Positions 1 through 8,915 of a DNA stretch of 64,000 nucleotides are shown piece after piece. The notes beneath the pieces were generated by a model that worked only from the letters and a program-made list of their open reading frames with translations, was not told the origin of the DNA and made no database searches. Numbering within the stretch: position 1 is the first letter of the stretch; each line of letters opens with the position of its first letter. This DNA comes from Acidaminococcus sp. (GTDB lineage Bacteria > Bacillota > Negativicutes > Acidaminococcales > Acidaminococcaceae). The stretch is from positions 186,001-250,000 of the forward strand of contig JAKVOM010000001.1 of the NCBI GenBank assembly GCA_022482815.1, read 5' to 3'. A program made the position numbers and the translations under genes.

Positions 1-3
1 TTC

Positions 4-1287
4 ATGCCGGAAGACCCTTTTGATGACAGCCAGGAGATTGTTATTTGCAGTGAAAAGAAATATACCGACTTCCGTTGTCCTAAATGTGGTCAGAAAATGT
101 ATTCTTACGAGCCATTTTCCACCTACTTGAAAAGCTTTCCTGCGTATCCTGAGCATACCAGGATGATCCGCTTTGAAGGGCATCGTTTCCGTTGCTCCTG
201 CTGCCATGCAACGATCACTGAGCCTATTCCTTTTAAATATCCCGGGACTCGCATTACCATGAGGGCTTCCCTTTGGATTGAGACGCTGCTTCGTAATGGA
301 ATCCCTGCCAATGCAATTGCTAAGATGTCAGGAATTCACTGGAGCACGATTCGCTATGTCCACAAACAGCTCATGGACGAATCTCTCGATAAATATGAAA
401 TGGAATTGGAGCTGACCTCTTACAAGCCCCGTTTCCTGGCCATCGATGAGTTTGCTATCCATAAGGGACACACTTATGCCACTTGCGTCATGGATTTAGC
501 GACAGGTTATATTCTCTGGGTTGGCAGAGGTCGGGCGATAGCTGACTTCGAGCATTTCTTCAAGGAATATGATCAGACAAAGCTGACAGAGGTCAAGGCA
601 GTCGCCATGGATATGAACGCTTCCTACAACAAGCTGGTACAAGAACATCTGCCGCAAGCTAAGGTCGTGTATGATCGTTACCACATGCAGGCTCAATTCG
701 GGAAGGAAGTATTAGGTGTAGTAAGACTTGATGAGGCCAGAATGCATAGGGATAACGCCAACGACATGCAAGAAGCATTAAAAGACGCAAGTGCTGAAGA
801 CAAGCCGGCTTTGAAAGAGCGGATATCCGAGGAAAAGAAGAACTACCGCACATTGAAGAAAGTCCGCTGGCCGTTACTCACCAATGAAGATAGGCTGAAT
901 CCTAAGAGCAAAGAAGCGTTGCAGGCCATCTTTGCAGAGCACGAGGATCTGGCAATATGTTATTCCATGAAGGAAGAGATGGTAGCCCTCTATGAATTAA
1001 GGGACTATGACAAGGCTCTTGCAGGATGGAAGCGCTGGTTTAAAGCTGCACTAGGCAGCGGGATTCCGGCCCTGGTTAGGTTTGCTAAGATTAAGCTGCC
1101 AAGGATAGACGGTCTGGTGAACCATGCCCTGTACCCGATAAACACAGGGAAGCTTGAGGGTTTCAACAACAAGATTAAAGTGGCCAAAAGAAGAGCTTAC
1201 GGATACAGAGATGATGAGTACTTTTTCACGTTAATTCGCTACCTCTCAATTCCGACCGTAAGAGGTATACTCCCGAAAAAAACGTGA
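4..1287 (+). CDS. ISL3-family transposase
   Basis: DDE-type transposase of about 427 residues. The N-terminal part has a CPKCG zinc-finger half (residues about 25-29) and a second cysteine pair (RCSCCHA), then a helix-turn-helix-like stretch (ANAIAKMSGIHWSTIRYVHK). The catalytic core starts at FLAIDEFAIHKGH and continues with AVAMDMNASY and a late region ending KLEGFNNKIKVAKRRAYGYR, the C-terminal signature of ISL3 enzymes. The frame is still open at base 1, so the true start may lie left of the window. The stop is 98 bases from the 3' end of rplL, so the element sits just beyond the ribosomal operon terminator. I could not identify terminal inverted repeats because the left end is missing. 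Confidence 0.88.
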   Translation: MPEDPFDDSQEIVICSEKKYTDFRCPKCGQKMYSYEPFSTYLKSFPAYPEHTRMIRFEGHRFRCSCCHATITEPIPFKYPGTRITMRASLWIETLLRNGIPANAIAKMSGIHWSTIRYVHKQLMDESLDKYEMELELTSYKPRFLAIDEFAIHKGHTYATCVMDLATGYILWVGRGRAIADFEHFFKEYDQTKLTEVKAVAMDMNASYNKLVQEHLPQAKVVYDRYHMQAQFGKEVLGVVRLDEARMHRDNANDMQEALKDASAEDKPALKERISEEKKNYRTLKKVRWPLLTNEDRLNPKSKEALQAIFAEHEDLAICYSMKEEMVALYELRDYDKALAGWKRWFKAALGSGIPALVRFAKIKLPRIDGLVNHALYPINTGKLEGFNNKIKVAKRRAYGYRDDEYFFTLIRYLSIPTVRGILPKKT

Positions 1288-1338
1288 AGAACCAAAAAAG
1301 TAAAAACCTTTAGCCGCTTAGCCATTCCTCATATAATC

Positions 1339-1373
1339 CAAAAAAACTCCCCACGCAATGCGTGAGGAGTTTT
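1339..1373 (-). terminator. Intrinsic terminator after rplL
   Basis: Read on the minus strand, a stem (ACTCC plus CACGC arms) with a very short loop is followed by seven T residues. It lies 12 bases beyond the rplL stop and closes the ribosomal operon before the ISL3 element. Confidence 0.85.
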
Positions 1374-1385
1374 GAAAAGTTGAAA

Positions 1386-1754
1386 TTATTTCAGTTCAAC
1401 CTTAGCGCCGGCAGCTTCCAGCTTTTCCTTCATAGCTTCAGCATCAGCCTTAGCTACGTTTTCCTTAATGGTGTTAGGAGCAGCATCAACAGCAGCCTTA
1501 GCTTCCTTCAGGCCCAGACCAGTCAGTTCACGAACAACCTTGATAACCTGAATCTTGCTAGCGCCAACGTCAGTCAGAACAACGTTGAATTCGGTCTTTT
1601 CAGCAGCAGCAGCACCGCCGGCAGCAGGAGCAGCAGCAACAGCAACAGGAGCAGCAGCGCTAACACCGAACTTATCTTCCATAGCCTTTACCAGGTCAGC
1701 CAGTTCCAGGACAGTCATGTTTTCAATGGCTTCCATAATTTCTTCTTTAGTCAT
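1386..1754 (-). CDS. rplL: 50S ribosomal protein L7/L12
   Basis: Stalk protein of the large ribosomal subunit that recruits translation GTPases. At 122 residues it has the normal length. It shows the N-terminal dimerisation domain ([27 protein letters not shown]), an Ala-rich flexible hinge (residues about 34-55) and the conserved C-terminal domain with [19 protein letters not shown]. The ATG is preceded by a good GGAGG. It follows rplJ by 83 bases and shares its leader, the usual arrangement in which four or six L7/L12 copies bind one L10. Confidence 0.98.
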   Translation of the reverse strand: MTKEEIMEAIENMTVLELADLVKAMEDKFGVSAAAPVAVAAAPAAGGAAAAEKTEFNVVLTDVGASKIQVIKVVRELTGLGLKEAKAAVDAAPNTIKENVAKADAEAMKEKLEAAGAKVELK

Positions 1755-1837
1755 TTTAAATACCTCCGAAAATTTTTCCAGTTAATTTTTTAATTAAATA
1801 AACGATGGGTCAAGCAACCCGTTGATAACTCAAGCGA

Positions 1838-2371
1838 TTAAGCGGATTCTTTTTCCTTCTTCTCGCGAATTGCATCCACGACAGTAACCAGGCTGCGCAG
1901 CGTACCATGCAGTACATTGACGAGTCCGGAAATCGGGGCCTGCATGCTGCCAACCAGTTTGGCCAGCAGTTCTTCCTTGGACGGCAGTTCTGCCAAAGCA
2001 TTGATTTCGTCAACACTGATTGCCTTGCCATTCAGGAGACCGCCCTTAATTTCAAGAGCCTTATGATCCTTACCGAAGTTATGAGAAATCTTGGCAGGAG
2101 CGACAGGATCGTCAGTGGAGCAAGCCAGAGCGGTATTCTGTTCAAGAATGCCATCCAGGCCTTCAATACCAGCTTCCTTAGCAGCAATGCGGATGAAGGT
2201 GTTCTTGGCAACCATGTACTTCACACCGGCTTCGCGCATTTGCTTTCTCAGCTCAGTATCTTCAGCTACGGTCAGGCCGCAGTAGTTTACCAGGACGACG
2301 CCCTGGGAACTAGTCAGCAGCTCTTTCAGTTCAGCGACTTTTGCAGCCTTTTCAGGTCTGATATCATGCAT
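1838..2371 (-). CDS. rplJ: 50S ribosomal protein L10
   Basis: Base of the L7/L12 stalk. The sequence MHDIRPEKAAKVAELKELL followed by GVVLVNYCGLTVAEDTELRKQMREAGV is typical for L10, and the long C-terminal helix binds L7/L12 dimers. A TTG lies one codon upstream in frame, but the AAGGAGGTG ribosome binding site is spaced seven bases from the ATG at 2371, so I chose that start (177 residues). An L10-type leader precedes the gene, consistent with autogenous control by L10 or the L10-L12 complex. Confidence 0.97.
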   Translation of the reverse strand: MHDIRPEKAAKVAELKELLTSSQGVVLVNYCGLTVAEDTELRKQMREAGVKYMVAKNTFIRIAAKEAGIEGLDGILEQNTALACSTDDPVAPAKISHNFGKDHKALEIKGGLLNGKAISVDEINALAELPSKEELLAKLVGSMQAPISGLVNVLHGTLRSLVTVVDAIREKKEKESA

Positions 2372-2407
2372 CAATATACACCTCCTTGCTTCAAGATATT
2401 AATCAAT

Positions 2408-2512
2408 GAAAAGACCTCTCGGCAGGCCGCCGGAGGTCGTATTTATAAAACACTCCGACCTGGGCAGGCGTTCATTCACGTTAGGCTTTCGCACCCGCTG
2501 TCTGCGGTCCGA
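2408..2512 (-). promoter_or_regulatory. L10 (rplJ) leader with attenuator stem
   Basis: On the minus strand the interval between rplA and rplJ contains GGACCGCAGACAGCGGGTGC, and further on CCTGCCCAGGTCGG. These are the two paired blocks of the known ribosomal protein L10 leader, which carries a kink-turn recognised by L10. They are followed by a stem GACCTC (plus strand 2413-2418) with GAGGTC (2433-2438) and a short T run, which looks like the regulated terminator. The element therefore probably attenuates rplJ-rplL when free L10 accumulates. The assignment is from memory of the motif; a covariance model search (Rfam L10_leader) would settle it. Confidence 0.82.
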
Positions 2513-2530
2513 TGGTCATTTTCAATTTGA

Positions 2531-3232
2531 TTACTTGTTGCTGTCAGCTTTCAGTACATCGATAGGTACGCCAGGGCCCATGGTGGTGGACAGGGTAACA
2601 CTCTTAATGTACTGGCCTTTTGCGCCGGAGGGCTTTACTTTGATCAGGGTAGTGATCAGGGCAAGATAGTTGTCCAGCAGCTTTTCAGCGTCAAAAGAGG
2701 CTTTACCGATAGCGGTTTGTACGTTACCGGCCTTGTCGGTACGATATTCAATCTTACCGGCTTTGCTTTCGCCTACGGCACGTTTTACATCCATGGTTAC
2801 GGTACCAACCTTCGGGTTAGGCATCAAACCTTTAGGACCAAGCAAACGGCCCAGACGGCCAACAACACTCATCATGTCAGGGGTAGCAATGCAGACGTCA
2901 AAGTCGAACCAACCGCCTTTGATCTTTTCTGCCATATCTTCGGCACCAACGAAATCAGCGCCGGCTTCCTGAGCTTCCTGAGCCTTAGCGCCTCTGGCGA
3001 ATACCAGGACGGTCTTGGACTTACCAGTGCCATGAGGAAGAACCAGAGCACCGCGGACCTGTTGGTCAGCGTACTTAGGATCTACACCCAGACGAACAGA
3101 GCATTCAACAGTGCTGTCGAATTTGGTGCAGGAAGTCTTCTTGACCAGTTCAACAGCTTCTTTCGGGGAATATGCCTTGCCGGCTTCAATCAGCTTTGCG
3201 GCATCGGTATATTTCTTACCAGCTTTTCTCAT
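2531..3232 (-). CDS. rplA: 50S ribosomal protein L1
   Basis: Large-subunit protein of the L1 stalk, 233 residues, normal length. It begins [20 protein letters not shown] and contains the conserved [26 protein letters not shown] and the signature [21 protein letters not shown]. It ends in the usual [17 protein letters not shown]. The ATG has a GGAGG at good spacing. It lies between rplK (48 bases upstream) and the L10 leader, the normal bacterial order. Confidence 0.98.
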   Translation of the reverse strand: MRKAGKKYTDAAKLIEAGKAYSPKEAVELVKKTSCTKFDSTVECSVRLGVDPKYADQQVRGALVLPHGTGKSKTVLVFARGAKAQEAQEAGADFVGAEDMAEKIKGGWFDFDVCIATPDMMSVVGRLGRLLGPKGLMPNPKVGTVTMDVKRAVGESKAGKIEYRTDKAGNVQTAIGKASFDAEKLLDNYLALITTLIKVKPSGAKGQYIKSVTLSTTMGPGVPIDVLKADSNK

Positions 3233-3280
3233 TTGAAATCCTCCTAGTGGTACTAACGGCGTAAGCCTCCCACGTCAAAC

Positions 3281-3706
3281 TTAGTCTACTACGTCAATGC
3301 CCATGCTGCGGGCAGTGCCTTCGATCATGCGCATAGCTGCTTCAACAGAGCCAGCGTTCAGATCCTTCATCTTGGTTTCAGCGATTTCCTTGACTTTGTC
3401 GCGTTTAACCGTAGCAACCTTGTTCTTGTTCGGTTCACCGGATGCTTTGTCGATACCGGCTGCCTTCTTCAGCAGAACAGCTGCAGGCGGAGTCTTCGTG
3501 ATGAAAGTAAAGGAACGGTCTTCGAATACAGTAATTTCTACAGGGATAATCAGGCCTGCCTGTTTTTCAGTGCGGGCGTTGAAGTCCTTAACGAAGGCCA
3601 TGATGTTGATACCAGCCTGACCTAATGCCGGGCCTACAGGAGGTGCCGGAGTAGCCTTACCAGCAGGAACCTGCAGTTTTACCATCTTAATAACTTTCTT
3701 TGGCAT
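3281..3706 (-). CDS. rplK: 50S ribosomal protein L11
   Basis: Ribosomal protein of the GTPase-associated centre, 141 residues. The start [20 protein letters not shown], the [19 protein letters not shown] block and the C-terminal [19 protein letters not shown] are unmistakable. A GGAGGTG lies upstream of the ATG. It follows nusG by 19 bases and is cotranscribed with it. Confidence 0.98.
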   Translation of the reverse strand: MPKKVIKMVKLQVPAGKATPAPPVGPALGQAGINIMAFVKDFNARTEKQAGLIIPVEITVFEDRSFTFITKTPPAAVLLKKAAGIDKASGEPNKNKVATVKRDKVKEIAETKMKDLNAGSVEAAMRMIEGTARSMGIDVVD

Positions 3707-3725
3707 ATCAATTACACCTCCTTAC

Positions 3726-4319
3726 TTACTCTATAGCTTCCACTTGGGTAAAATTCACTTCAATCGGAGTCACGCGGCCGAACATTTCAATCATAACCTT
3801 GATCTTCTGTTGGTCGTTGTTGATCTCCGCTACCGTACCTACCATATCATTAAAGCCGGGGGCCTTAATGCGGACGGTATCATTCAAATCAACAGGGCAC
3901 TCCATATGTACCAACGGTGCTGCTTCTTCCTGTTCAGGTGCTGCACCTTCTTCTTTGGGCTGCATCTTGAGGATACGCGCAACTTCATCGTCAGACAGCG
4001 GAATCGGTTTAATACTGTTGCTGCCAGTATTGCCGATACCACCTACGAATCCGGTAACGCCCGGGGTATTGCGCACAGCATACCAGGTACGTTCATCCAC
4101 GATCATATCAATCAGTACATAGCCCGGGAAAATCTTACGGGGCACGACCTTTTGCTGATCATCCTTTGCGCTCACTTCGTCCTGCATAGGAACAAGAACC
4201 TGGAAAATCTTATCTTCAAACCCTAAGGAATGAATCTTATTTTCGAGGTTCTTCTTGACTTTGTTTTCATACCCGGAATAGGTATGAATTACATACCAAT
4301 GTCTTTGACCTTCTTCCAT
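3726..4319 (-). CDS. nusG: Transcription termination/antitermination factor NusG
   Basis: Elongation factor that binds RNA polymerase through its NGN domain (HWYVIHTYSGYENKVKKNLE near the start; FPGYVLIDM; VRNTPGVTGFVG) and carries a C-terminal KOW domain (GFNDMVGTVAEIN). The chosen ATG at 4319 gives 197 residues. A GTG two codons upstream overlaps the secE stop, but the GGAG site fits the ATG better. The linker between NGN and KOW is a little long and acidic (EEGAAPEQEEAAP), a modest lineage feature. Confidence 0.97.
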   Translation of the reverse strand: MEEGQRHWYVIHTYSGYENKVKKNLENKIHSLGFEDKIFQVLVPMQDEVSAKDDQQKVVPRKIFPGYVLIDMIVDERTWYAVRNTPGVTGFVGGIGNTGSNSIKPIPLSDDEVARILKMQPKEEGAAPEQEEAAPLVHMECPVDLNDTVRIKAPGFNDMVGTVAEINNDQQKIKVMIEMFGRVTPIEVNFTQVEAIE

Positions 4320-4321
4320 GC

Positions 4322-4546
4322 TCACTGCACTCCCATTACCAGACGGAACAGTACGGAGAAGATAGCATCAATGGCCCAGATCAAAAGGGCAGAAGTCAGG
4401 GAAGCCACAATGACGGTAGCAGTATAGCCTAAAAGCTCGCGCCGATTGGGCCACGTCACCTTTTTCATTTCATTTTTAACATCCCGCAGGAAGCCCGACA
4501 CTCCGCCGGAGCTCTTCACATCGGGAGTCATCTGAGTTGATGCCAT
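4322..4546 (-). CDS. secE: Preprotein translocase subunit SecE
   Basis: Small (74 residues) single-spanning subunit of the SecYEG channel. The sequence DVKNEMKKVTWPNRRELLGYT is the SecE signature, followed by one hydrophobic segment (TVIVASLTSALLIWAIDAIF). The stop sits two bases before the chosen nusG ATG, so the two are probably translationally coupled. Confidence 0.96.
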   Translation of the reverse strand: MASTQMTPDVKSSGGVSGFLRDVKNEMKKVTWPNRRELLGYTATVIVASLTSALLIWAIDAIFSVLFRLVMGVQ

Positions 4547-4558
4547 AGTCCCTCCACC

Positions 4559-4723
4559 TTACTTCGTTTCCTTATGCAACGTGTGCTTTTTGCAGAACTT
4601 GCAGTACTTTTTGATTTCAATACGATCAGAATCGTTTTTCTTATTTTTGGTCGTCTGGTAGTTACGCTGCTTGCATACGGTGCAGGCCAGGGTAATGCCA
4701 ACACGATTGTTATTTGCTGCCAT
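4559..4723 (-). CDS. rpmG: 50S ribosomal protein L33
   Basis: A 54-codon gene found by translating the minus strand between secE and the promoter at 4771-4799. It begins [19 protein letters not shown] and ends [15 protein letters not shown], with the two CxxC pairs (CTVC, CKFC) of zinc-type L33. It stands in the normal rpmG-secE-nusG order, 12 bases upstream of secE. It is too short for most ORF cut-offs. Confidence 0.96.
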   Translation of the reverse strand: MAANNNRVGITLACTVCKQRNYQTTKNKKNDSDRIEIKKYCKFCKKHTLHKETK

Positions 4724-4770
4724 TTCTTTACACCTCACTTACTTCCAAGAATCCCTAAAGTCGCCTATAT

Positions 4771-4799
4771 AGACTACCACACAAGGGATAAGATGTCAA
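4771..4799 (-). promoter_or_regulatory. Promoter of the rpmG-secE-nusG-rplKA operon
   Basis: On the minus strand a perfect TTGACA (plus 4794-4799) is separated by 17 bases from TAGTCT (plus 4771-4776). It lies about 48 bases upstream of rpmG and directly after the tuf terminator, so it starts a new transcript. Confidence 0.8.
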
Positions 4800-4800
4800 C

Positions 4801-4837
4801 AAAAAAATGAGGACCGACCATTTTCGTGTCGGTCCCA
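4801..4837 (-). terminator. Intrinsic terminator after tuf
   Basis: Minus-strand stem GGACCGAC/GTCGGTCC with a nine-base loop, followed by seven T residues, about 30 bases after the tuf stop. Confidence 0.9.
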
Positions 4838-4865
4838 CATTTTAACCGCTTAGCAGCGGAGTTTC

Positions 4866-6059
4866 TTATTCGTCGATTTCGGTAACAACACCGGCACCAA
4901 CGGTATGGCCGCCTTCGCGGATAGCGAAACGCAGACCTTTTTCAATAGCAATCGGGGTGATCAGTTCTACGCTCATCAGAATGTTATCGCCAGGCATTAC
5001 CATTTCGGTTCCTTCCGGCAGGTGAGCTACACCCGTTACGTCCGTCGTTCTGAAATAGAACTGGGGACGATAGCCGTTGAAGAACGGAGTATGACGGCCG
5101 CCTTCTTCTTTCGTCAGTACGTAAACCTGACCCTTGAATTTCGTATGAGGATGAATGCTGCCCGGTTTGCTCAGAACCTGACCACGTTCAACTTCGTTTC
5201 TTTCAATACCACGCAGCAGGCAGCCGATGTTGTCGCCGGCTTCTGCTACATCCAGGGTCTTGCGGAACATTTCCAGACCGGTTGCTACGGACTGTCTCTT
5301 TTCAGTCGTCAGACCTACGATTTCGACAGGGTCACCAATCTTGATGGAACCACGTTCAACACGGCCCGTTGCTACGGTACCACGACCGGTAATCGTGAAT
5401 ACGTCTTCGACAGGCATCAGGAACGGTTTCGTCAGATCGTGCTGCGGAGTCGGAATGTACTTGTCGACTTCTTCCATCAGCTTCAGGATGTTCTTCTTTT
5501 GTTCTTCGTCGCCTTCCAGAGCCTTCAGTGCGGAACCTACAACGATAGGAACTTCATCGCCGGGGTAATCGTACTGGGTCAGCAGGTCACGAACTTCCAT
5601 TTCAACCAGTTCGATCAGTTCAGGATCGTCGACTTGGTCGGACTTGTTCAGGAATACTACGATTGCAGGTACGCCAACCTGACGGGCCAGCAGGATGTGT
5701 TCACGGGTCTGAGGCATAGGACCATCAGCAGCGGAAACAACCAGGATGGCACCATCCATCTGAGCAGCGCCGGTGATCATGTTCTTAACATAGTCGGCGT
5801 GGCCCGGGCAGTCTACGTGAGCGTAGTGTCTGTTCGGAGTTTCATATTCAACGTGGGCGGTGTTAATGGTGATACCACGTTCTCTTTCTTCCGGAGCCTT
5901 ATCAATATCAGCATAAGCTTCGAAAGTAGCTTTGCAGCCCGGAGTCTCGGACAGTACCTTGGTGATAGCTGCCGTCAGGGTCGTCTTGCCATGGTCAACG
6001 TGACCGATGGTACCAATGTTAACATGGGGTTTCGTTCTTTCAAATTTCTCTTTAGCCAT
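4866..6059 (-). CDS. tuf: Translation elongation factor Tu
   Basis: GTPase that delivers aminoacyl-tRNA to the ribosome. From the ATG at 6059 it starts [20 protein letters not shown], the canonical start. The P-loop [27 protein letters not shown] and the effector region [16 protein letters not shown] are all present, as are domains 2 and 3. GGGAGGT lies upstream of this ATG, so the slightly longer in-frame extension is not used. It follows the tRNA cluster, an order also seen in the tRNA-tufB operon of enterobacteria. Confidence 0.98.
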   Translation of the reverse strand: MAKEKFERTKPHVNIGTIGHVDHGKTTLTAAITKVLSETPGCKATFEAYADIDKAPEERERGITINTAHVEYETPNRHYAHVDCPGHADYVKNMITGAAQMDGAILVVSAADGPMPQTREHILLARQVGVPAIVVFLNKSDQVDDPELIELVEMEVRDLLTQYDYPGDEVPIVVGSALKALEGDEEQKKNILKLMEEVDKYIPTPQHDLTKPFLMPVEDVFTITGRGTVATGRVERGSIKIGDPVEIVGLTTEKRQSVATGLEMFRKTLDVAEAGDNIGCLLRGIERNEVERGQVLSKPGSIHPHTKFKGQVYVLTKEEGGRHTPFFNGYRPQFYFRTTDVTGVAHLPEGTEMVMPGDNILMSVELITPIAIEKGLRFAIREGGHTVGAGVVTEIDE

Positions 6060-6102
6060 TAGATTACCTCCCAACGTTTTCTTGTGTTAATGACTGGATT
6101 TT

Positions 6103-6126
6103 AAAAGAGCCCCGAAAGACGGGGCT
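6103..6126 (-). terminator. Terminator-like hairpin between tRNA-Met and tuf
   Basis: Minus-strand stem AGCCCCG/CGGGGCT with a five-base loop followed by CTTTT. It lies 12 bases after the tRNA cluster and about 45 bases before the tuf ATG. The T run is short, so it may be a partial terminator or a processing stem. Confidence 0.65.
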
Positions 6127-6138
6127 GGACTTATGAGA

Positions 6139-6215
6139 TGGTGGCGGCACACGGATTTGAACCGCGGACAGGCCGGGTATGAACCGACTGCTCTAGCCAA
6201 CTGAGCTATGCCGCC
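6139..6215 (-). tRNA. tRNA-Met(CAT), elongator type
   Basis: Read on the minus strand: acceptor GGCGGCA/TGCCGCC, D stem GCTC/GAGC, anticodon loop TTCATAC, T arm CGCGGTTCAAATCCGTG, encoded CCA, 77 bases. The anticodon CAT with this acceptor fits elongator Met. A lysidine-modified Ile2 tRNA cannot be fully excluded by eye. Confidence 0.88.
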
Positions 6216-6220
6216 ATGGA

Positions 6221-6296
6221 TGGAGCTGATGACCAGAATCGGACTGGTGACCTTATCCTTACCAAGGATACGCTCTACCAACTGAGCTACATCAGC
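6221..6296 (-). tRNA. tRNA-Thr(GGT)
   Basis: Minus strand, 76 bases with encoded CCA. Acceptor GCTGATG/CATCAGC, anticodon stem TATCC/GGATA with loop TTGGTAA, hence anticodon GGT. Confidence 0.93.
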
Positions 6297-6299
6297 ATG

Positions 6300-6375
<76 letters not shown>

Positions 6376-6379
6376 ATTA

Positions 6380-6464
6380 TGGTGGAGGGAGAAGGATTCG
6401 AACCTTCGAAGCCAGAGGCGGCAGATTTACAGTCTGCTCCCTTTAACCACTCGGGAATCCCTCC
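6380..6464 (-). tRNA. tRNA-Tyr(GTA)
   Basis: Minus strand, 85 bases with encoded CCA and a long variable arm. Acceptor GGAGGGA/TCCCTCC; anticodon loop CTGTAAA between CAGA and TCTG, hence anticodon GTA. Confidence 0.94.
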
Positions 6465-6486
6465 ACGTTTGTGTGTCACTAAAATC

Positions 6487-6562
<76 letters not shown>

Positions 6563-6584
6563 CTCTGAATTCGTAACATAGAGA

Positions 6585-6613
6585 ATTATACAAAATGTTA
6601 CAATATATGTCAA
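6585..6613 (-). promoter_or_regulatory. Consensus promoter of the tRNA-tuf cluster
   Basis: Minus strand: perfect TTGACA (plus 6608-6613), 17-base spacer, perfect TATAAT (plus 6585-6590). It sits about 23 bases upstream of tRNA-Thr(TGT). This is the strongest promoter visible in the window, as expected for tRNA and tuf expression. Confidence 0.92.
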
Positions 6614-6653
6614 GCGAATTTTTGCCGCTTTTTTACAATGTCCTCAGGAAGCA

Positions 6654-7457
6654 TCACAGATAGAAATACCACAGAGAGAACGCAGCCAGGATCAGCCGGT
6701 AAATAGCAAAGGAAGTCAAAGTAGATTTATTAAGGAAGCCGATGAACCAGAGTACGGATACATAAGCAACGGCAAAAGCAACCACAAATCCGACGGCCAG
6801 TACCGTCAAATCGCCCATGGAAAGAAAAGCAATATTCTTCAGCAGTTCATACAGACAAGCTGCAACCATGATGGGCAGTGCCATAATGAAGGTGAAATCG
6901 GCACCGGCCTTGCGGTTGACACCGACCATGAGGGCTCCGCTGATCGTCGAGCCGCTTCTGCTGAACCCCGGCCAGAGCGACAAGAATTGATAAAAACCAA
7001 TGTACAGGGCCTGACGCAGGCTGATGTGATCCACGTCCTGTACCAGTTCTTCCTCATGTCCTTTGATTTTATGTTCTGCCGCCATCATCAAAACCGCACC
7101 GAGGATCAGACCGATAGCTACCGTAAACGGAGAAAACAGGTACTTTTTAATGAAAGAATGTACCAGCAGCGCAAAAAGCATGGTAGGGACACAGCCGGCT
7201 GCCACATGGATTCCGCTCAAACCCTTCTTGGGATTCCAGCCGTCACGCGTAAGGAAGCGGGCAAAACGGTTCCGATAGATCACCAGCACAGACAAAATGG
7301 CGCCCAACTGAATTACAATATCAAAGATTTGGGCAAGATTTCCGCTGAATCCAATCATGTGCCCTACAATAATCATATGGCCGGTAGACGATACCGGCAA
7401 AAATTCCGTCAGCCCCTCGACAATGCCGAGAATGACAGCATTGATAATTTCACTCAT
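6654..7457 (-). CDS. uppP: Undecaprenyl-diphosphate phosphatase UppP/BacA
   Basis: Integral membrane phosphatase that recycles undecaprenyl pyrophosphate, the lipid carrier for peptidoglycan and other envelope polymers. It confers bacitracin tolerance when abundant. At 267 residues it has normal length with several hydrophobic helices. The two active-site motifs are present: LTEFLPVSSTGHM near the N terminus and PGFSRSGSTISGAL in the middle. A GGAAG site lies upstream of the ATG. It is flanked by non-coding DNA on both sides and is probably transcribed alone. Confidence 0.96.
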   Translation of the reverse strand: MSEIINAVILGIVEGLTEFLPVSSTGHMIIVGHMIGFSGNLAQIFDIVIQLGAILSVLVIYRNRFARFLTRDGWNPKKGLSGIHVAAGCVPTMLFALLVHSFIKKYLFSPFTVAIGLILGAVLMMAAEHKIKGHEEELVQDVDHISLRQALYIGFYQFLSLWPGFSRSGSTISGALMVGVNRKAGADFTFIMALPIMVAACLYELLKNIAFLSMGDLTVLAVGFVVAFAVAYVSVLWFIGFLNKSTLTSFAIYRLILAAFSLWYFYL

Positions 7458-7740
7458 ACCTGTTTTAACTTCCTTTCCTATTTATCCTGCTAAATAAAGC
7501 TGAAGTGACTGCAAATACGAAGAAAGCATATACACTTTTTTTGAATAGCCTGCTTATTATACTCTATTTATTTTCTGAAAGGAAGATGGCTTAAGCCTAT
7601 AATCGAGGATATTCCGGAAGTTTCATAGAAAATTTACGGGCTCTTTGAAAAAATGTTAAAGAATGTTTAGAATAAGCCAAGGCGCTTCGCACAAAAGAAA
7701 GCTATGGCCGCCTTCGGCGGCAAAGCGACCTGCGACCAGC
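7458..7740. other. Intergenic region uppP-pfkA
   Basis: Holds a minus-strand TATAAT (near 7556-7561) that may serve uppP, and a compact hairpin GCCGCC-TTCG-GGCGGC around 7706-7720. No coding potential was seen. Confidence 0.5.
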
Positions 7741-7791
7741 AAAAAAAAAGACCGTGAACCAATGATTGCTCATTGTTTCATGGTCTTTTTT
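7741..7791 (-). terminator. Terminator after pfkA (bidirectional shape)
   Basis: A 19-base imperfect stem (AAAGACCGTGAACCAATGA against its complement) with loop TTGC, flanked by nine A residues on the left and six T residues on the right. It can end transcription from pfkA on the minus strand. Confidence 0.82.
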
Positions 7792-7797
7792 AACACC

Positions 7798-8898
7798 TTA
7801 ATCTCCGAAGCAGATGCCCAGTTCACGGCCGCACTTGATGAGATCGGAATCAGGAGGTACCTGATGCGGATGATCAGCGACCTTCGCAATCGGCACGCGC
7901 ACAATCTCGTTGGCATGGAGCGATACCATTACATTGTATTCGCCGTCCATGCACGCTTCCGCGGCCTCCACACCGTAACGCGTAGAAAGGATACGATCAT
8001 AAGCGGTCGGTGAGCCGCCGCGCTGCAGGTAACCCAGAATGGTGGCACGGGATTCAATGCCTGTCAGCTTCTCGATCTGATCAGCCAGCTTATTGCCGAC
8101 ACCGCCCAGGCGGATCTGTTCAAAACTCTCTTTTACAATGCGGGCTACAGTAATATCCCCGCCTACCGGCTTTGCACCTTCGGCTACAGTGATAATACTG
8201 AATTTCTTACCCTGTTTCTGCCGTTCTTTGATTTTCTTGACAACAGAATCAATCTTATAAGGAATCTCAGGAATCAGGATAACATCAGCGCCGCCTGCCA
8301 GTCCGGAATGAAGTGCAATCCATCCGGCATAACGGCCCATGACTTCCAGTACCATGACGCGGTGATGGGATTCGGCCGTAGTATGCAGCCGGTCCAGTGC
8401 GTCTGTTGCGGTTGCTACCGCCGTGTCAAAACCGAATGTCCGTTCCGTGCAGGGCAGGTCATTATCGATTGTCTTCGGTACACCGACTACATTAACCCCG
8501 CAGAAGCGATGCAGGTCATAGCCAATCTTCAGACTGCCGTCGCCGCCGATAATGATCAGGCATTCCACATGATGATCTTTTAAATTTTTGACGACAACAT
8601 CCCGCATATCCTTGTAAATGATGTTACCGTCCTTGTCTTCACCGCTGGCGTAGCGGAAAGGATTATCACGGTTGGTCGTACCAAGTACCGTCCCGCCGCG
8701 AGGCAGGATGCCCGACACATCGCTCATGGAGAGCAGCTTCATGTCGTTTTGGATCAAACCATGAAATCCATTGGAAATGCCGTAAATCTGATATCCATTA
8801 TGAATAGCCGTTTTCACTACTGCCCGAATTACCGCATTAAGCCCCGGGCAATCACCACCCCCAGTAAGTACGGCCAGCGTTCCTTTAATTCCTTCCAT
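7798..8898 (-). CDS. pfkA: 6-phosphofructokinase
   Basis: Phosphorylates fructose-6-phosphate at the committed step of glycolysis. The ATG at 8898 (366 residues) follows a TAGGTG site; an in-frame GTG three codons upstream is less well placed. Motifs: GGGDCPGLNAVIR (P-loop-like start), IIGGDGSLK (residues about 116-124), VPKTIDNDLPCTE (140-152) and VMGRYAGWIAL. The Gly in GGDGS points to ATP as phosphoryl donor, while the Lys in PKTIDND is typical of the pyrophosphate and mixed-substrate branch; classic ATP enzymes have PGTIDND. I therefore read it as an ATP-dependent member of the mixed-substrate group. It is cotranscribed with the P-loop gene just upstream (17 bases). Confidence 0.93.
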   Translation of the reverse strand: MEGIKGTLAVLTGGGDCPGLNAVIRAVVKTAIHNGYQIYGISNGFHGLIQNDMKLLSMSDVSGILPRGGTVLGTTNRDNPFRYASGEDKDGNIIYKDMRDVVVKNLKDHHVECLIIIGGDGSLKIGYDLHRFCGVNVVGVPKTIDNDLPCTERTFGFDTAVATATDALDRLHTTAESHHRVMVLEVMGRYAGWIALHSGLAGGADVILIPEIPYKIDSVVKKIKERQKQGKKFSIITVAEGAKPVGGDITVARIVKESFEQIRLGGVGNKLADQIEKLTGIESRATILGYLQRGGSPTAYDRILSTRYGVEAAEACMDGEYNVMVSLHANEIVRVPIAKVADHPHQVPPDSDLIKCGRELGICFGD

Positions 8899-8915
8899 TG
8901 TTGTCACCTACTCAT

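Noticed and set aside
4905-6062. A 385-codon open frame antisense to tuf
   Set aside because: It mirrors the codon pattern of tuf, has no ribosome site or family similarity and is a shadow frame.
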